From: JAJDYQ01 sp963662865 | Lineage (GTDB): Bacteria > Pseudomonadota > Gammaproteobacteria > JAJDYQ01 | Length of the DNA stretch: 64,000 nt | Assembly (NCBI GenBank): GCA_963662865.1 | Contig: OY759969.1 | Location: forward strand, 62,001 to 126,000 | Direction: 5' to 3' | Shown here: in pieces, positions 54,117-62,418 of the stretch | Layout: the number at the start of each line of letters is the position of its first letter | Position numbering within the stretch: the first letter of the stretch is position 1 | Made by a program: the position numbers and the translations under genes | The notes under the pieces: generated by a model | Told to the model about the DNA's origin: nothing | Databases searched by the model: none | What the model saw: only the letters and a program-made list of their open reading frames with translations

Positions 54117-54475
54117 CCTTCAGGTTGATTTCGGGCTTTATCAATTCATTGATGCCGATGTGATACCGGGTATCGGCATGGAACCGGAACGGTTCTGGCC
54201 GAGGTTTGCCGGTATCGTGGCCATTTGACGCCCTGTAATCGAGAGCTGCTGCTGGTACGCTGTGACGAGCTACAGGCCAGAATTGATGAGTGGCATCCGG
54301 AACGCAAAGGCCAGCCGCATGATGCCGCTGCCTATAAGCAGTTTTTACAGGATATTGGTTATCTCCTGCTGGAAGGTGATGATTTTTCGATTACGATAGC
54401 CAATGTCGATCCTGAAATATCCATCATCACCGGTCCACAACTCGCTGTACCGGTTAATAGGGACTGGACTTGGTA
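54117..54475 (+). pseudogene. partial duplicate of glcB (malate synthase G amino end)
   Basis: Direct repeat of the glcB region 55123-55461, with scattered substitutions. It begins at the IS3 right end (AGGTTGATTTCGGGCTTTAT) and ends after the codons for GPQLAVPVN, where the intact gene goes on as NARYALN. One base is lost near 54223 (GTGGCCATTTGACG against GTGGCCGATCTGACG), so it is frameshifted. A frame at 54225-54476 reads RCDELQARIDEWHPERKGQP, clearly malate synthase G. It is non-functional debris, about 1 kb upstream of the true gene. Confidence 0.85.
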
Positions 54476-54516
54476 AATAGTTTGTCCCGCACATATCCGA
54501 TTGCTATGATTCAACT

Positions 54517-54888
54517 ATGAAAGAGGCTATCGCATTCGATACCCACCGCTTTGTCAAACATCTGATAGACGGCGGTTTCACCGAGAGGCAGGCCGAGGCC
54601 CTGGCCGATGAACAGATTGCCATGCTCAACACCAATCTCGCAACCAGGACTGACATCCAGCAGATCAGGGCCGACATGGATGCCATGCGATTGGCAACAA
54701 AAGCCGACATGGAAGTCCTGCGGCAGGAAACAAAAACCGAAATTGCGCAGGTCCAGGCCAGCGTGGAAGCTCTGCGGCTGGCAACGAAGGCCGACATTGC
54801 CTCGGTGAAGGCCGATCTTTTGAAGTGGATGATCGGCGCACTGATCGCCCAGGGCGGTTTGGTCGTTGCCCTGATCAAGTTGCTATAG
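54517..54888 (+). CDS. DUF1640-like coiled-coil membrane protein
   Basis: A 123-residue protein. The amino end FDTHRFVKHLIDGGFTERQA and ALADEQIAMLNTNLATRTDI are typical of DUF1640/CCDC90-like proteins. A coiled coil with repeating TKADME/TKTEIAQ/TKADIA units (residues about 40-100) precedes a single carboxyl-terminal membrane helix (WMIGALIAQGGLVVALIKLL). It would be an inner-membrane tail-anchored protein. Function in bacteria is unknown to me; the eukaryotic relatives act at the mitochondrial inner membrane. It lies between the glcB partial copy and intact glcB. Confidence 0.75.
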   Translation: MKEAIAFDTHRFVKHLIDGGFTERQAEALADEQIAMLNTNLATRTDIQQIRADMDAMRLATKADMEVLRQETKTEIAQVQASVEALRLATKADIASVKADLLKWMIGALIAQGGLVVALIKLL

Positions 54889-55091
54889 CGCTGTACGGCA
54901 TACGTGCGAGCTCCAAAGCTCTTATCCCCGGCATATCCGCCTTTATTGAACAGCAGGACCGCTACGAATGGCCTGAAAACTGATTGCATTTATCGCATTC
55001 TTCTTTACCATAGCTTAATTTTTTCAATGGCCTGTGTCGCTGCCGCTGGCCTTATCATTCTCCGGCTTCTGCCTTTGCCTGTTTTATTCCA

Positions 55092-57266
55092 ATGAGCAAT
55101 TACATCAATATCCACGGCCTGCAGGTTGATTCCGGGCTTTATCAGTTTGTTAATGCCGATGTGATACCGGGTACCGACATGGAATCGGAGCGGTTCTGGT
55201 CGAGGTTTGCCGGTATCGTGGCCGATCTGACGCCCCGTAATCTGGGGCTGCTGGCACGCCGTGACGAGCTACAGGCCAGAATTGATGAGTGGCATCTGGA
55301 ACGCGAAGGCCAGCCGCATGATGCCGCTGCCTATCAGCAGTTTTTACAGGATATTGGTTATCTCCTGCCGGAAGGCGATGATTTTTCGGTCACGACAGCC
55401 AATGTCGATCCTGAAATATCCATCATCGCCGGCCCACAGCTCGTTGTACCGGTTAATAATGCGCGGTACGCATTGAATGCCGCCAATGCGCGCTGGGGTT
55501 CTCTTTACGATGCGCTTTACGGAACGGATGTTATCGACGAAAAAGATGGGGCGGAAAGAGGAAGCCGTTATAACCCTGCTCGTGGTGAAAGGGTGGTCTG
55601 TTATGCGATGGATTTTCTGGATAGGGCGTTACCTCTGATTAATGGTTCTCATAGTCAGGTTACCCGCTATGTTGCAGGTGGCGACGGATTACAGGTTGGT
55701 ATCAACAACGCGGAAACGGCACTGGTCAATGGCGCACAGTTTATCGGGCATCAGGGAGAGGCGTCTTCGCCCTCTGCCCTGCTCTTCAAGCACAATCATT
55801 TACATGTCGAAATCCGGATAGACCGGAACCATCCTGTCGGTATGAGTCATCCGGCCGGTATATGCGATGTTGTCATGGAGTCGGCCATTACCACCATCCA
55901 GGATTGCGAGGATTCCGTTGCTGCGGTAGATGCCGAGGAAAAAATTGGCGTCTATCGAAACTGGCTTGGCCTTATGAAAGGTGATCTTACCGCCAGTTTT
56001 CCAAAGGGCGGCGTCACCGTTGAGCGCTCTCTTAATCATAACAGGGGATATACCACGGTTAGCGGTCAGCAGATTACATTGCCGGGGCGCTCGTTGATGC
56101 TGGTACGCAATGTCGGACACCTGATGACCAGTCCGGCCATTCTGGATGTAAACGGTAGCGAGGTCTTTGAAGGAATAATGGACGCCGCCTTTACCGGATT
56201 GATCGCATTACACGATCTCAAGAGGCGAGGTCGATTCAATAATTCACGCTGCGGTTCCATGTATGTGGTCAAACCCAAGATGCACGGTCCGGATGAAGTT
56301 GCCTTTGCTGTCGAATTGTTTGCGCACGTTGAGCGGCTCCTGGGTATGCGACCCAATACCATGAAGATTGGCATCATGGATGAAGAGCGCCGCACTACGG
56401 TCAATCTGAAGGAATGTATTCGTCAGGCCAGTGAGCGCGTTATCTTTATCAATACGGGATTTCTTGATCGTACAGGCGATGAAATCCATACGTCCATGGA
56501 AGCTGGCCCCATGGTACGGAAGGCGGATATGAAATCTCAGCTGTGGATTAGCGCCTATGAGGACTGGAACGTTGATATTGGTCTGGCCTGCGGGCTGCAG
56601 GGACATGCACAAATCGGCAAGGGGATGTGGCCCAAACCCGATGAGATGGCTGACATGATGGCGACAAAACTGGCACACCCGGATGCCGGTGCCAGTTGCG
56701 CTTGGGTGCCCTCTCCCACTGCCGCAACGCTGCATGCCCTGCACTACCATGAAATTGATGTGTTTGCACGGCAGGAAGGGCTTAAATCCCGCGAACGGGC
56801 AAGCCTCAATAACATTCTTACTATTCCCATCGAACCAGAATCATCCTGGTCTGCTGAAGAAATTCAGCAGGAACTGGATAATAATTGCCAGGGCATCCTT
56901 GGCTACGTTATACGTTGGGTTGAGCATGGCGTTGGTTGCTCCAAGGTGCCGGATATTAATAACGTCGGTTTGATGGAAGACCGTGCGACCTGCCGGATTT
57001 CCAGTCAGCATATAGCGAACTGGCTGCGCCATGGAATCGTGTCCGAAGATCAGGTAATCGAGACCCTGCAACGAATGGCCCAGGTAGTTGATCGTCAGAA
57101 TAGTGATGACCCCGATTATATCGACATGGCTCCCGGCTTTGCAGGCAAGGCCTTTGAGGCCGCAAAGGATTTGATTTTCATGGGACGTGAGACGCCTAAT
57201 GGTTATACCGAGCCACCACTGCATAAACGTCGGCTGGAGTTGAAGGGCGGCAAACGAGGAACTTAA
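55092..57266 (+). CDS. glcB: malate synthase G
   Basis: Condenses glyoxylate and acetyl-CoA to malate; cytoplasmic. It has 724 residues, the normal length of the G isoform. Family stretches are GLYQFVNADVIPGTDMESER, LLFKHNHLHVEIRIDRNHPV, LMLVRNVGHLMTSPAI (with the active-site arginine region), FINTGFLDRTGDEIHTSMEA and PSPTAATLHALHYHEID. It is monocistronic here, with no glcDEF or aceA in the window. The product feeds two-carbon units into the TCA cycle and would use glyoxylate from glycolate or purine routes. Confidence 0.97.
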   Translation: MSNYINIHGLQVDSGLYQFVNADVIPGTDMESERFWSRFAGIVADLTPRNLGLLARRDELQARIDEWHLEREGQPHDAAAYQQFLQDIGYLLPEGDDFSVTTANVDPEISIIAGPQLVVPVNNARYALNAANARWGSLYDALYGTDVIDEKDGAERGSRYNPARGERVVCYAMDFLDRALPLINGSHSQVTRYVAGGDGLQVGINNAETALVNGAQFIGHQGEASSPSALLFKHNHLHVEIRIDRNHPVGMSHPAGICDVVMESAITTIQDCEDSVAAVDAEEKIGVYRNWLGLMKGDLTASFPKGGVTVERSLNHNRGYTTVSGQQITLPGRSLMLVRNVGHLMTSPAILDVNGSEVFEGIMDAAFTGLIALHDLKRRGRFNNSRCGSMYVVKPKMHGPDEVAFAVELFAHVERLLGMRPNTMKIGIMDEERRTTVNLKECIRQASERVIFINTGFLDRTGDEIHTSMEAGPMVRKADMKSQLWISAYEDWNVDIGLACGLQGHAQIGKGMWPKPDEMADMMATKLAHPDAGASCAWVPSPTAATLHALHYHEIDVFARQEGLKSRERASLNNILTIPIEPESSWSAEEIQQELDNNCQGILGYVIRWVEHGVGCSKVPDINNVGLMEDRATCRISSQHIANWLRHGIVSEDQVIETLQRMAQVVDRQNSDDPDYIDMAPGFAGKAFEAAKDLIFMGRETPNGYTEPPLHKRRLELKGGKRGT

Positions 57267-57634
57267 AACTTTGTACCGAAAACCCGCAAAAAGAGAGGAG
57301 TATTACCCTGAGCCTACTTTTCCAGAAAAGACATTCCAAACAAATGAAATACCCTTTCTCAGTCTTTCTTCGAAGCCACCTGAAATCTTGATCATACTAG
57401 AGCTTATCTCAAACATGTTTAAGCAGAATACTAACAGTAGCAAGTTGGACAAAGCCTAAAAATTTTGCAGCGTAGGATTATTCCCGCCGGGCAAGAATGC
57501 GTCTTTGCTATTGCATGTTAGATGCTCTCTCGCTAACCATGCAAAAAATGTTTATCAAATCTCCCTTTTTGAATTTGGTACAAGGAGCACTTACGGCGAT
57601 TGAATTATTCTCTTAAGACCGAAGAGAGTGACTG
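57267..57634. other. non-coding stretch after glcB
   Basis: I see nothing I can support as a gene. A 62-codon frame from 57271 (TTG start, PAKREEYYPEPTFPEKTF) has no ribosome-binding site and no recognisable domain. No clear hairpin-plus-T terminator for glcB was found. Confidence 0.4.
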
Positions 57635-57665
57635 AAGGAAACTCTGATTAAGTCAGAATTCCCTT
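57635..57665. repeat. palindromic repeat, minimal 31-bp copy
   Basis: AAGGAAACTCTGATT and AGTCAGAATTCCCTT form near-perfect arms around A. It is the cleanest short copy of the dispersed family. Its right arm contains the stop codon and last codons (GILT) of the leftward membrane-protein frame. Confidence 0.8.
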
Positions 57666-58010
57666 AAATATGAAAATGGCATTGAGCAGCACTTCAAAAA
57701 TCACAATGGCGATGACCGCCGGTCCCAGTAAAATGATAGTGGCGAATTTGATGGGCATTGAGAGGACGATCTCAAGGGAGTGAAACCGGGCGCCAGTCGT
57801 CATCCATGTCTGCGTGATGTCCCCGGTGCAGCTACCATAGCAGCGGTATGACATGAACCATGACTGCTGTAAATAGATTGCAAAGTCCATAATGACCACG
57901 GCGAGCATGACGACAACAACGTAAGGCAATTCAATATTCTTGTTGCTGGACCGCCAATGCAACTCCGGCGGTTGCGGCTGGAAACAGCGAACACAATATA
58001 TGGTATTCAT
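57648..58010 (-). CDS. small membrane protein of unknown function, 3' end inside a palindromic repeat
   Basis: A 120-residue protein from the ATG at 58010 (MNTIYCVRCFQPQPPELHW). It has a CxxC pair near the amino end and about two to three hydrophobic segments (LPYVVVVMLAVVIMDFAIYL; FATIILLGPAVIAIVIFEVL). The last four codons and stop come from the repeat at 57635-57665, so the original carboxyl end may have been replaced. An earlier start at 58133 would read through the ccoI fragment and is not used. I recognise no family. Confidence 0.5.
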   Translation of the reverse strand: MNTIYCVRCFQPQPPELHWRSSNKNIELPYVVVVMLAVVIMDFAIYLQQSWFMSYRCYGSCTGDITQTWMTTGARFHSLEIVLSMPIKFATIILLGPAVIAIVIFEVLLNAIFIFKGILT

Positions 58011-58026
58011 AACTGTCAGATCGATA

Positions 58027-58248
58027 TTATTTGCCCAACAAGATTCTTTGGGCAAGGTCAATTTTCGTCTTGGTGATGTTGGTTCGAAACCAGTAGTAAC
58101 TTTCCATACCGGAGTCGGCAATAACCTGCGCAACAGCTTCGCATTCCGTACAACACATTATCTGTTTGATAACCCCGGCTCTGATCTTGAACTTATCAAT
58201 CATATCGTCAGAGACAGGAAGGCCACAATGAAAGCGGCTTTCAATCAT
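58027..58248 (-). pseudogene. amino-terminal fragment of a CcoI/FixI-type copper P-type ATPase
   Basis: The frame carries SRFHCGLPVSDDMIDKFKIR, then QIMCCTECEAVAQVIADSGM and ESYYWFRT. This is the distinctive head of CcoI/FixI (CFHCGLPVP, then MCCPGCQAVA..I...GL..YY). The first Cys of CxHC is Arg and the CCPGC metal motif reads CCTEC, so both metal sites are damaged. About 70 residues remain of roughly 800; the transmembrane and ATPase parts are missing. It follows a Crp/Fnr gene, as expected of a former ccoNOPQ/GHIS-fnr locus. Confidence 0.6.
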
Positions 58249-58318
58249 TATTTCGCCAATAAGCAAAAACATTGACGAGGAGTTAAGGTCGTTATGACTG
58301 GCAGGTAGTGATAATAAT

Positions 58319-59101
58319 CTAAAGCAATGGATGGTCAACCAATATCAGCTTTTTATCAAATTGAGCCAGCTCCGCCAGAGCGGGTTCATTATGAATCGTC
58401 AATCGACGACTTTTTACAGTTAGCAGCCCCGCGGCTGTCAGTTCTCTGAGAGTACGGCTGACGTGTACTGATGTCAGTCCCATGGCGTCCGCCATGTCTT
58501 CCTGTGAGATTGGAAAAGCAATGCTGTTTTCTTCCGTACCCGCCAGAAGACCCGCTAGGGATTTGGTTCGATAAAAAAGCTCCAGGCATAAAAACGACAA
58601 GCGTTCTTTAGCTGATTTACGACCTATGCCAAGCATGTGCTGCTGGCATAAACGCATACTTTGTGCATTCAGTTCCATCATACGGGCGCTCAGGTCAGTT
58701 CGCCCTCTTAAAATCTGGTCAAGCCTGTCGATCGGAAAGGCACAGACAGTGATTTCAGTTAAGGATTGGGCACTATAGTGGATGGGGATATCCGGGTTAG
58801 GGCAGAAGCCGATAAAGTCCCCAGGCAGTGCAAAGCGGTGTATCTGGCGCTCACCGGTTGCTGATGTCTGGTATAACGCAACCCAGCCGGAAAACAAGGT
58901 AAACGCATATTGACTGGGGATGCCTTCTTCTACCAGTCTGCGCTTGGGCTTGATAACAAACTGCTGCTCTCGATAGCTTTGCGCCCATTACAGACTTTCA
59001 AGAGCGACTCCCTTGAATAATGCCAGTTTACGCACGGGACATTGCGCACATTGAGTCTTTTCTCCGGGTTTGACAATGAAATTGTCGTAGTTTATTGCCA
59101 T
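58319..59101 (-). pseudogene. Crp/Fnr-family regulator with an in-frame stop codon
   Basis: From the ATG at 59101 the frame reads MAINYDNFIVKPGEKTQCAQ and CPVRKLALFKGVALESL, then TAA at 58988-58990, then continues unbroken in the same frame: SYREQQFVIKPKRRLVEEGI, FSGWVALYQTSATGERQIH, a cyclic-nucleotide-like domain, and the helix-turn-helix ISQEDMADAMGLTSVHVSRT. With the stop read through, the protein would be 260 residues, a normal Crp/Fnr length with the CxxC at 18-21. A truncated product could start at an internal ATG (58897) but would lack the first part of the sensor. This is best called a nonsense pseudogene. Confidence 0.75.
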
Positions 59102-59181
59102 CTTCCTGAATCGGTCGGCCAACATAAATTAAAAACCACATGATTATCGTAATTGTTACTGTCGCATTAAGCTACTATTTC

Positions 59182-59334
59182 GAGGAAGCTTAAGAACAAT
59201 TTCATCCTGGATTTGTTAGAGCGCGGAAAACAACAATGTAATTTTTTTTCCTTTCAAAATCAATAACTGATCGTTATTGATTTTGGCGATACATCTTTGT
59301 TCCACAGGAAACTCTGATTCAGTCAGAGCTTCTT
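59182..59334. repeat. palindromic MITE/REP-like repeat, extended copy
   Basis: A left arm GAGGAAGCTTAAGA begins near 59182 and the core AGGAAACTCTGATT / AGTCAGAGCTTCTT spans 59306-59334. Between them is an inverted copy of the module beside the 41811 stem-loop (AGAGCGCGGAAAACAACAAT here) and TTGATTTTGGCGATACATC as in the 16283 copy. It is therefore a composite of the two element types. Confidence 0.7.
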
Positions 59335-59375
59335 TAAATTTATGACATGATGAACAGAATTCTGAGATTTACCCG

Positions 59376-60050
59376 CTATAATAACCCGAGTTCCGCGAAA
59401 GATGCCGGCGGACCATCGCCGATAATAAAATGATCCAGAACGCGGATTTCCAACAGACCTAAAGCCCGCTGCAGACGCTCGGTAAGGGCGCGATCAGCCT
59501 GGCTCGGCTCAGCAATACCGGAAGGATGATTATGGGCAAAAATCACGGCCTTGGCATTCAATTTCAACGCCCGCGTTACAATATCTCTTGGATACACACT
59601 GGCACCATCAATCGTCCCTCTAAACACTTCTTCATATCGGATAACCTGATGCTGATTATCCAAAAAGAGGCAGGCAAACACTTCATAGGATAAATGACCC
59701 AGCTTAAGGCGGAGATATTCGCGTGTGGCCTGCGGGCTGTCCAGCACATCGCCCCGCTGAATTTCCACTGCCAGATAACGCTGCCCCATTTCCAACGCCG
59801 CCTGTAGCTGTGCGTATTTTGCTTCCCCCAATCCGGGTATTGCGCAAAGCTCCCCAATACCGGCCCGCATCACACCGCGTATATCACCAAAATGCCGAAC
59901 CATATCCCGACCCAAATCAACCGCACTCTGCCCCTTGACCCCGGTACGCAGAAAGATCGCCAGTAGTTCGGCATCTGAAAGCGAATGCGCCCCCTGATTG
60001 ATAAGTTTTTCCCTAGGCTGTTCAGTAGCCGGCCATTGTTTGATACTCAT
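59376..60050 (-). CDS. radC: RadC family JAB/MPN-domain protein
   Basis: A 224-residue RadC. The amino-terminal helix-hairpin-helix (LCAIPGLGEAKYAQLQAALE) is followed by a JAMM metalloprotease-like domain with the glutamate in EEVFRGTIDGASVYPRDIV and the zinc motif FAHNHPSGIAEPSQAD. Despite its historical name the cellular role is unsettled; the JAMM residues are all present. It is divergent from coaBC with about 70 bases between, the common gammaproteobacterial arrangement. Confidence 0.95.
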   Translation of the reverse strand: MSIKQWPATEQPREKLINQGAHSLSDAELLAIFLRTGVKGQSAVDLGRDMVRHFGDIRGVMRAGIGELCAIPGLGEAKYAQLQAALEMGQRYLAVEIQRGDVLDSPQATREYLRLKLGHLSYEVFACLFLDNQHQVIRYEEVFRGTIDGASVYPRDIVTRALKLNAKAVIFAHNHPSGIAEPSQADRALTERLQRALGLLEIRVLDHFIIGDGPPASFAELGLL

Positions 60051-60118
60051 AAAACTTCATTTTTATAAGTTAAACGAATAGGATAGCGAAACTTTTTAAC
60101 ATGCGAACCTAGATAAAT

Positions 60119-61339
60119 ATGCGGTTTTTGGCAGGCAAACAAATTATTTTAGGCGTAACCGGGAGCATTGCGGCCTACAAAGCCGCTGAATTGACGCGCC
60201 TGCTGGTTCAATCCGGTGCACGGATTCGGATTGTCATGACTCAGGGAGCCCAGGCTTTCATTACACCCATGAGCTTCCAGGCCCTGTCCGGCAATCCGGT
60301 TCATACGGCGCTTCTTGACGAGCGGGCCGAAGCCGGCATGGGACATATTGAACTGGCTCGTTGGACGGATACCGTTGTCGTGGCACCGGCCTCGGCCAAT
60401 TTTCTGGCCCGACTGGCTCATGGCATGGCCAACGACCTGCTAAGTACATTGTGTCTGACCACCGATGCGCCGATTATGGTGGCACCCGCCATGAATCAGC
60501 AGATGTGGTTAAATCGCCAGACCCAACTGAATATCAATCATCTCAGTCAATCCGGGGTCACGGCTATAGGACCCGCATCAGGTGAACAGGCCTGCGGTAA
60601 CATCGGGCCGGGACGTATGCTGGAACCTGATGAACTGATCACCATCATCGACAATAGTTTTTCCCGAAACACCCTTGCTGGTCTGAAGGTCATGATCACC
60701 GCAGGTGGCACCCGTGAAGCCATTGATGCCGTCAGATATATCAGTAATAGAAGCTCAGGAAAAATGGGTTTTGCGCTGGCCACTGCGGCCAGAGAAGCCG
60801 GCGCGGAGGTTACGCTGATTTCCGGACCAGTCAGTCTTAATACCCCCGATGGAGTCTCGCGAATAGACGTTGAAACAGCCGAGCAAATGGGACAGGTTGT
60901 CCTGAATCAGATTTCTGGCCAGGATATATTAATCGGTTCGGCCGCGGTTGCTGACTATATTCCCATGTCACCTTATGAAGGGAAAATAAAGAAAACTTGT
61001 GATAATCTATCTATCGAGCTCTCACCTGGCATCGATATTATGCAAGAGGTCGGTCGATTGCCTGACAAACCATTTACGGTAGGATTTGCAGCCGAAACTG
61101 AAAATATTGGTGCTTATGCTCAGGACAAAATGCGGAGAAAGAACATGGATATGGTTGCTGCAAATATTGTAGGCCTGCCTGACCGAGGATTCGAGGCTGA
61201 TGAAAATACGGTTGATGTTTACTGGAATGATGGTCGGAAAACACTGCAACTTGCCAGCAAAAACAAGATCGCCCAACAGATTATAGCGCTTATCGGCGAC
61301 AGATACCGAGTGGCGCCATCCCGTGAATCCACGAGTTAA
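60119..61339 (+). CDS. coaBC: bifunctional phosphopantothenoylcysteine decarboxylase / phosphopantothenate-cysteine ligase
   Basis: Two successive coenzyme A biosynthesis steps in one 406-residue protein. The CoaC half (about 1-190) has the flavin motif ILGVTGSIAAYKAAEL, ASANFLARLAHGMANDLLST and APAMNQQMW. The CoaB half (about 190-400) has MITAGGTREAIDAVRYISNR and the dimer/CTP region VADYIPMSPYEGKIKK. The ATG at 60119 gives the normal length. Housekeeping; its neighbours in Pseudomonas-type genomes are dut, algC and argB. Here dut is absent from that position. Confidence 0.97.
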   Translation: MRFLAGKQIILGVTGSIAAYKAAELTRLLVQSGARIRIVMTQGAQAFITPMSFQALSGNPVHTALLDERAEAGMGHIELARWTDTVVVAPASANFLARLAHGMANDLLSTLCLTTDAPIMVAPAMNQQMWLNRQTQLNINHLSQSGVTAIGPASGEQACGNIGPGRMLEPDELITIIDNSFSRNTLAGLKVMITAGGTREAIDAVRYISNRSSGKMGFALATAAREAGAEVTLISGPVSLNTPDGVSRIDVETAEQMGQVVLNQISGQDILIGSAAVADYIPMSPYEGKIKKTCDNLSIELSPGIDIMQEVGRLPDKPFTVGFAAETENIGAYAQDKMRRKNMDMVAANIVGLPDRGFEADENTVDVYWNDGRKTLQLASKNKIAQQIIALIGDRYRVAPSRESTS

Positions 61340-61408
61340 GGCGTAATTGCTACTCAATCATGCAATTGTAAATTAACATTAAAAAGTCATAGGCAATAAG
61401 ACATAATA

Positions 61409-62413
61409 ATGCGCACTTCCGGTTCGTTACTGATATTGACACTGGCAACATGCTGTCAGTTGTCACTCGCCCAGGATAAAATCGCCCAGACCAATGACCC
61501 CGCCCAACCTGCCATTCAACCGGTAATTATTGGCCCACAAAGCTTTCGGAATGTGGCTGAGCTTGCAGAATATATTGAAGTCAGGATTTCAACCTACTTT
61601 ACTCAGATTGAAAACGCTATTCAGAATCCTGAATTACAGGCCGCACTGGCTATAGCGGATACCGGGATGCTGCTTTCTCGGGAAAACCAGCTCGAGGGGC
61701 TACTCTACGACAACATCAAAGTAAGGTTCTATCCAAATGGATTAGAGGAAGTTGACAATTACTCGACTCCCGCCTGCGGTTTCGCCTGCATTAACATTGC
61801 CACCAGCTCATACGAGGCACCACCTCCGGCGGAAGCGCTACTCTACGACACATCAGATGCCAATATTACCCTGGCGCGCGCCATTTTTAGTGAGTCCGGG
61901 CAGGCTATAGGCGTGGTAGTCGCTCACTATCCCTATGAACTAATCACAGAATCAATTAAACGACTCAGGAATATTGGTCTCTACACCGAATTTCAACAGT
62001 CGGTATCAGGTAAAAGAAATATAATCCAGAAACATGGCGATGCCCGGATCAAACAAGGTCCAGCCAGGAAGGTCATTCGCATCAAGGGGACAAGGTGGAA
62101 TATCGCTGTCTGGACGCCAGGCGGGGTAGGAGTTGGTGAGTATGAACCTCCATCAATACACTGGTTTAAGATAGTCTTCGGAATTATTGTACTGGCTACC
62201 GGTATTACTCTTTTAATCATATACAGAAAGAAGCATCCCGTTTCACCTGAAGCGCCTGTGGCTGGAGAGTTGGATGATGTGTACGAGCCCGAAGCCGTCA
62301 TCTACGATAATGACAAAGAAAGCAAAACACTGATCATGGGCGATGACGCAACCGAAGTGAATATCAGTAAATCCTTGAAAGACAGTGACGTAAAAACCAA
62401 TAAGCCGAACTAA
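61409..62413 (+). CDS. membrane-anchored protein resembling the amino-terminal sensor part of AlgC-type phosphomannomutase
   Basis: A 334-residue protein at the algC position between coaBC and argB. It has a signal sequence or first membrane helix (SGSLLILTLATCCQLSLAQ), an extracytoplasmic domain of about 220 residues, a membrane helix near residues 252-274 (FKIVFGIIVLATGITLLIIY) and an acidic cytoplasmic tail. Many marine gammaproteobacterial AlgC proteins carry such a membrane/periplasmic front before the phosphohexomutase domain. Here the catalytic part is missing, and argB starts 5 bases after the stop. It may be a split or truncated AlgC, or a free-standing sensor. The similarity is positional and architectural; I see no diagnostic motif. 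Confidence 0.55.
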   Translation: MRTSGSLLILTLATCCQLSLAQDKIAQTNDPAQPAIQPVIIGPQSFRNVAELAEYIEVRISTYFTQIENAIQNPELQAALAIADTGMLLSRENQLEGLLYDNIKVRFYPNGLEEVDNYSTPACGFACINIATSSYEAPPPAEALLYDTSDANITLARAIFSESGQAIGVVVAHYPYELITESIKRLRNIGLYTEFQQSVSGKRNIIQKHGDARIKQGPARKVIRIKGTRWNIAVWTPGGVGVGEYEPPSIHWFKIVFGIIVLATGITLLIIYRKKHPVSPEAPVAGELDDVYEPEAVIYDNDKESKTLIMGDDATEVNISKSLKDSDVKTNKPN

Positions 62414-62418
62414 GCATC

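Noticed and set aside
54904..55095. 63-codon frame ending at the glcB start, with a hydrophobic stretch
   Set aside because: No plausible ribosome-binding site, ends in the glcB leader, no family; the glcB leader is probably non-coding.
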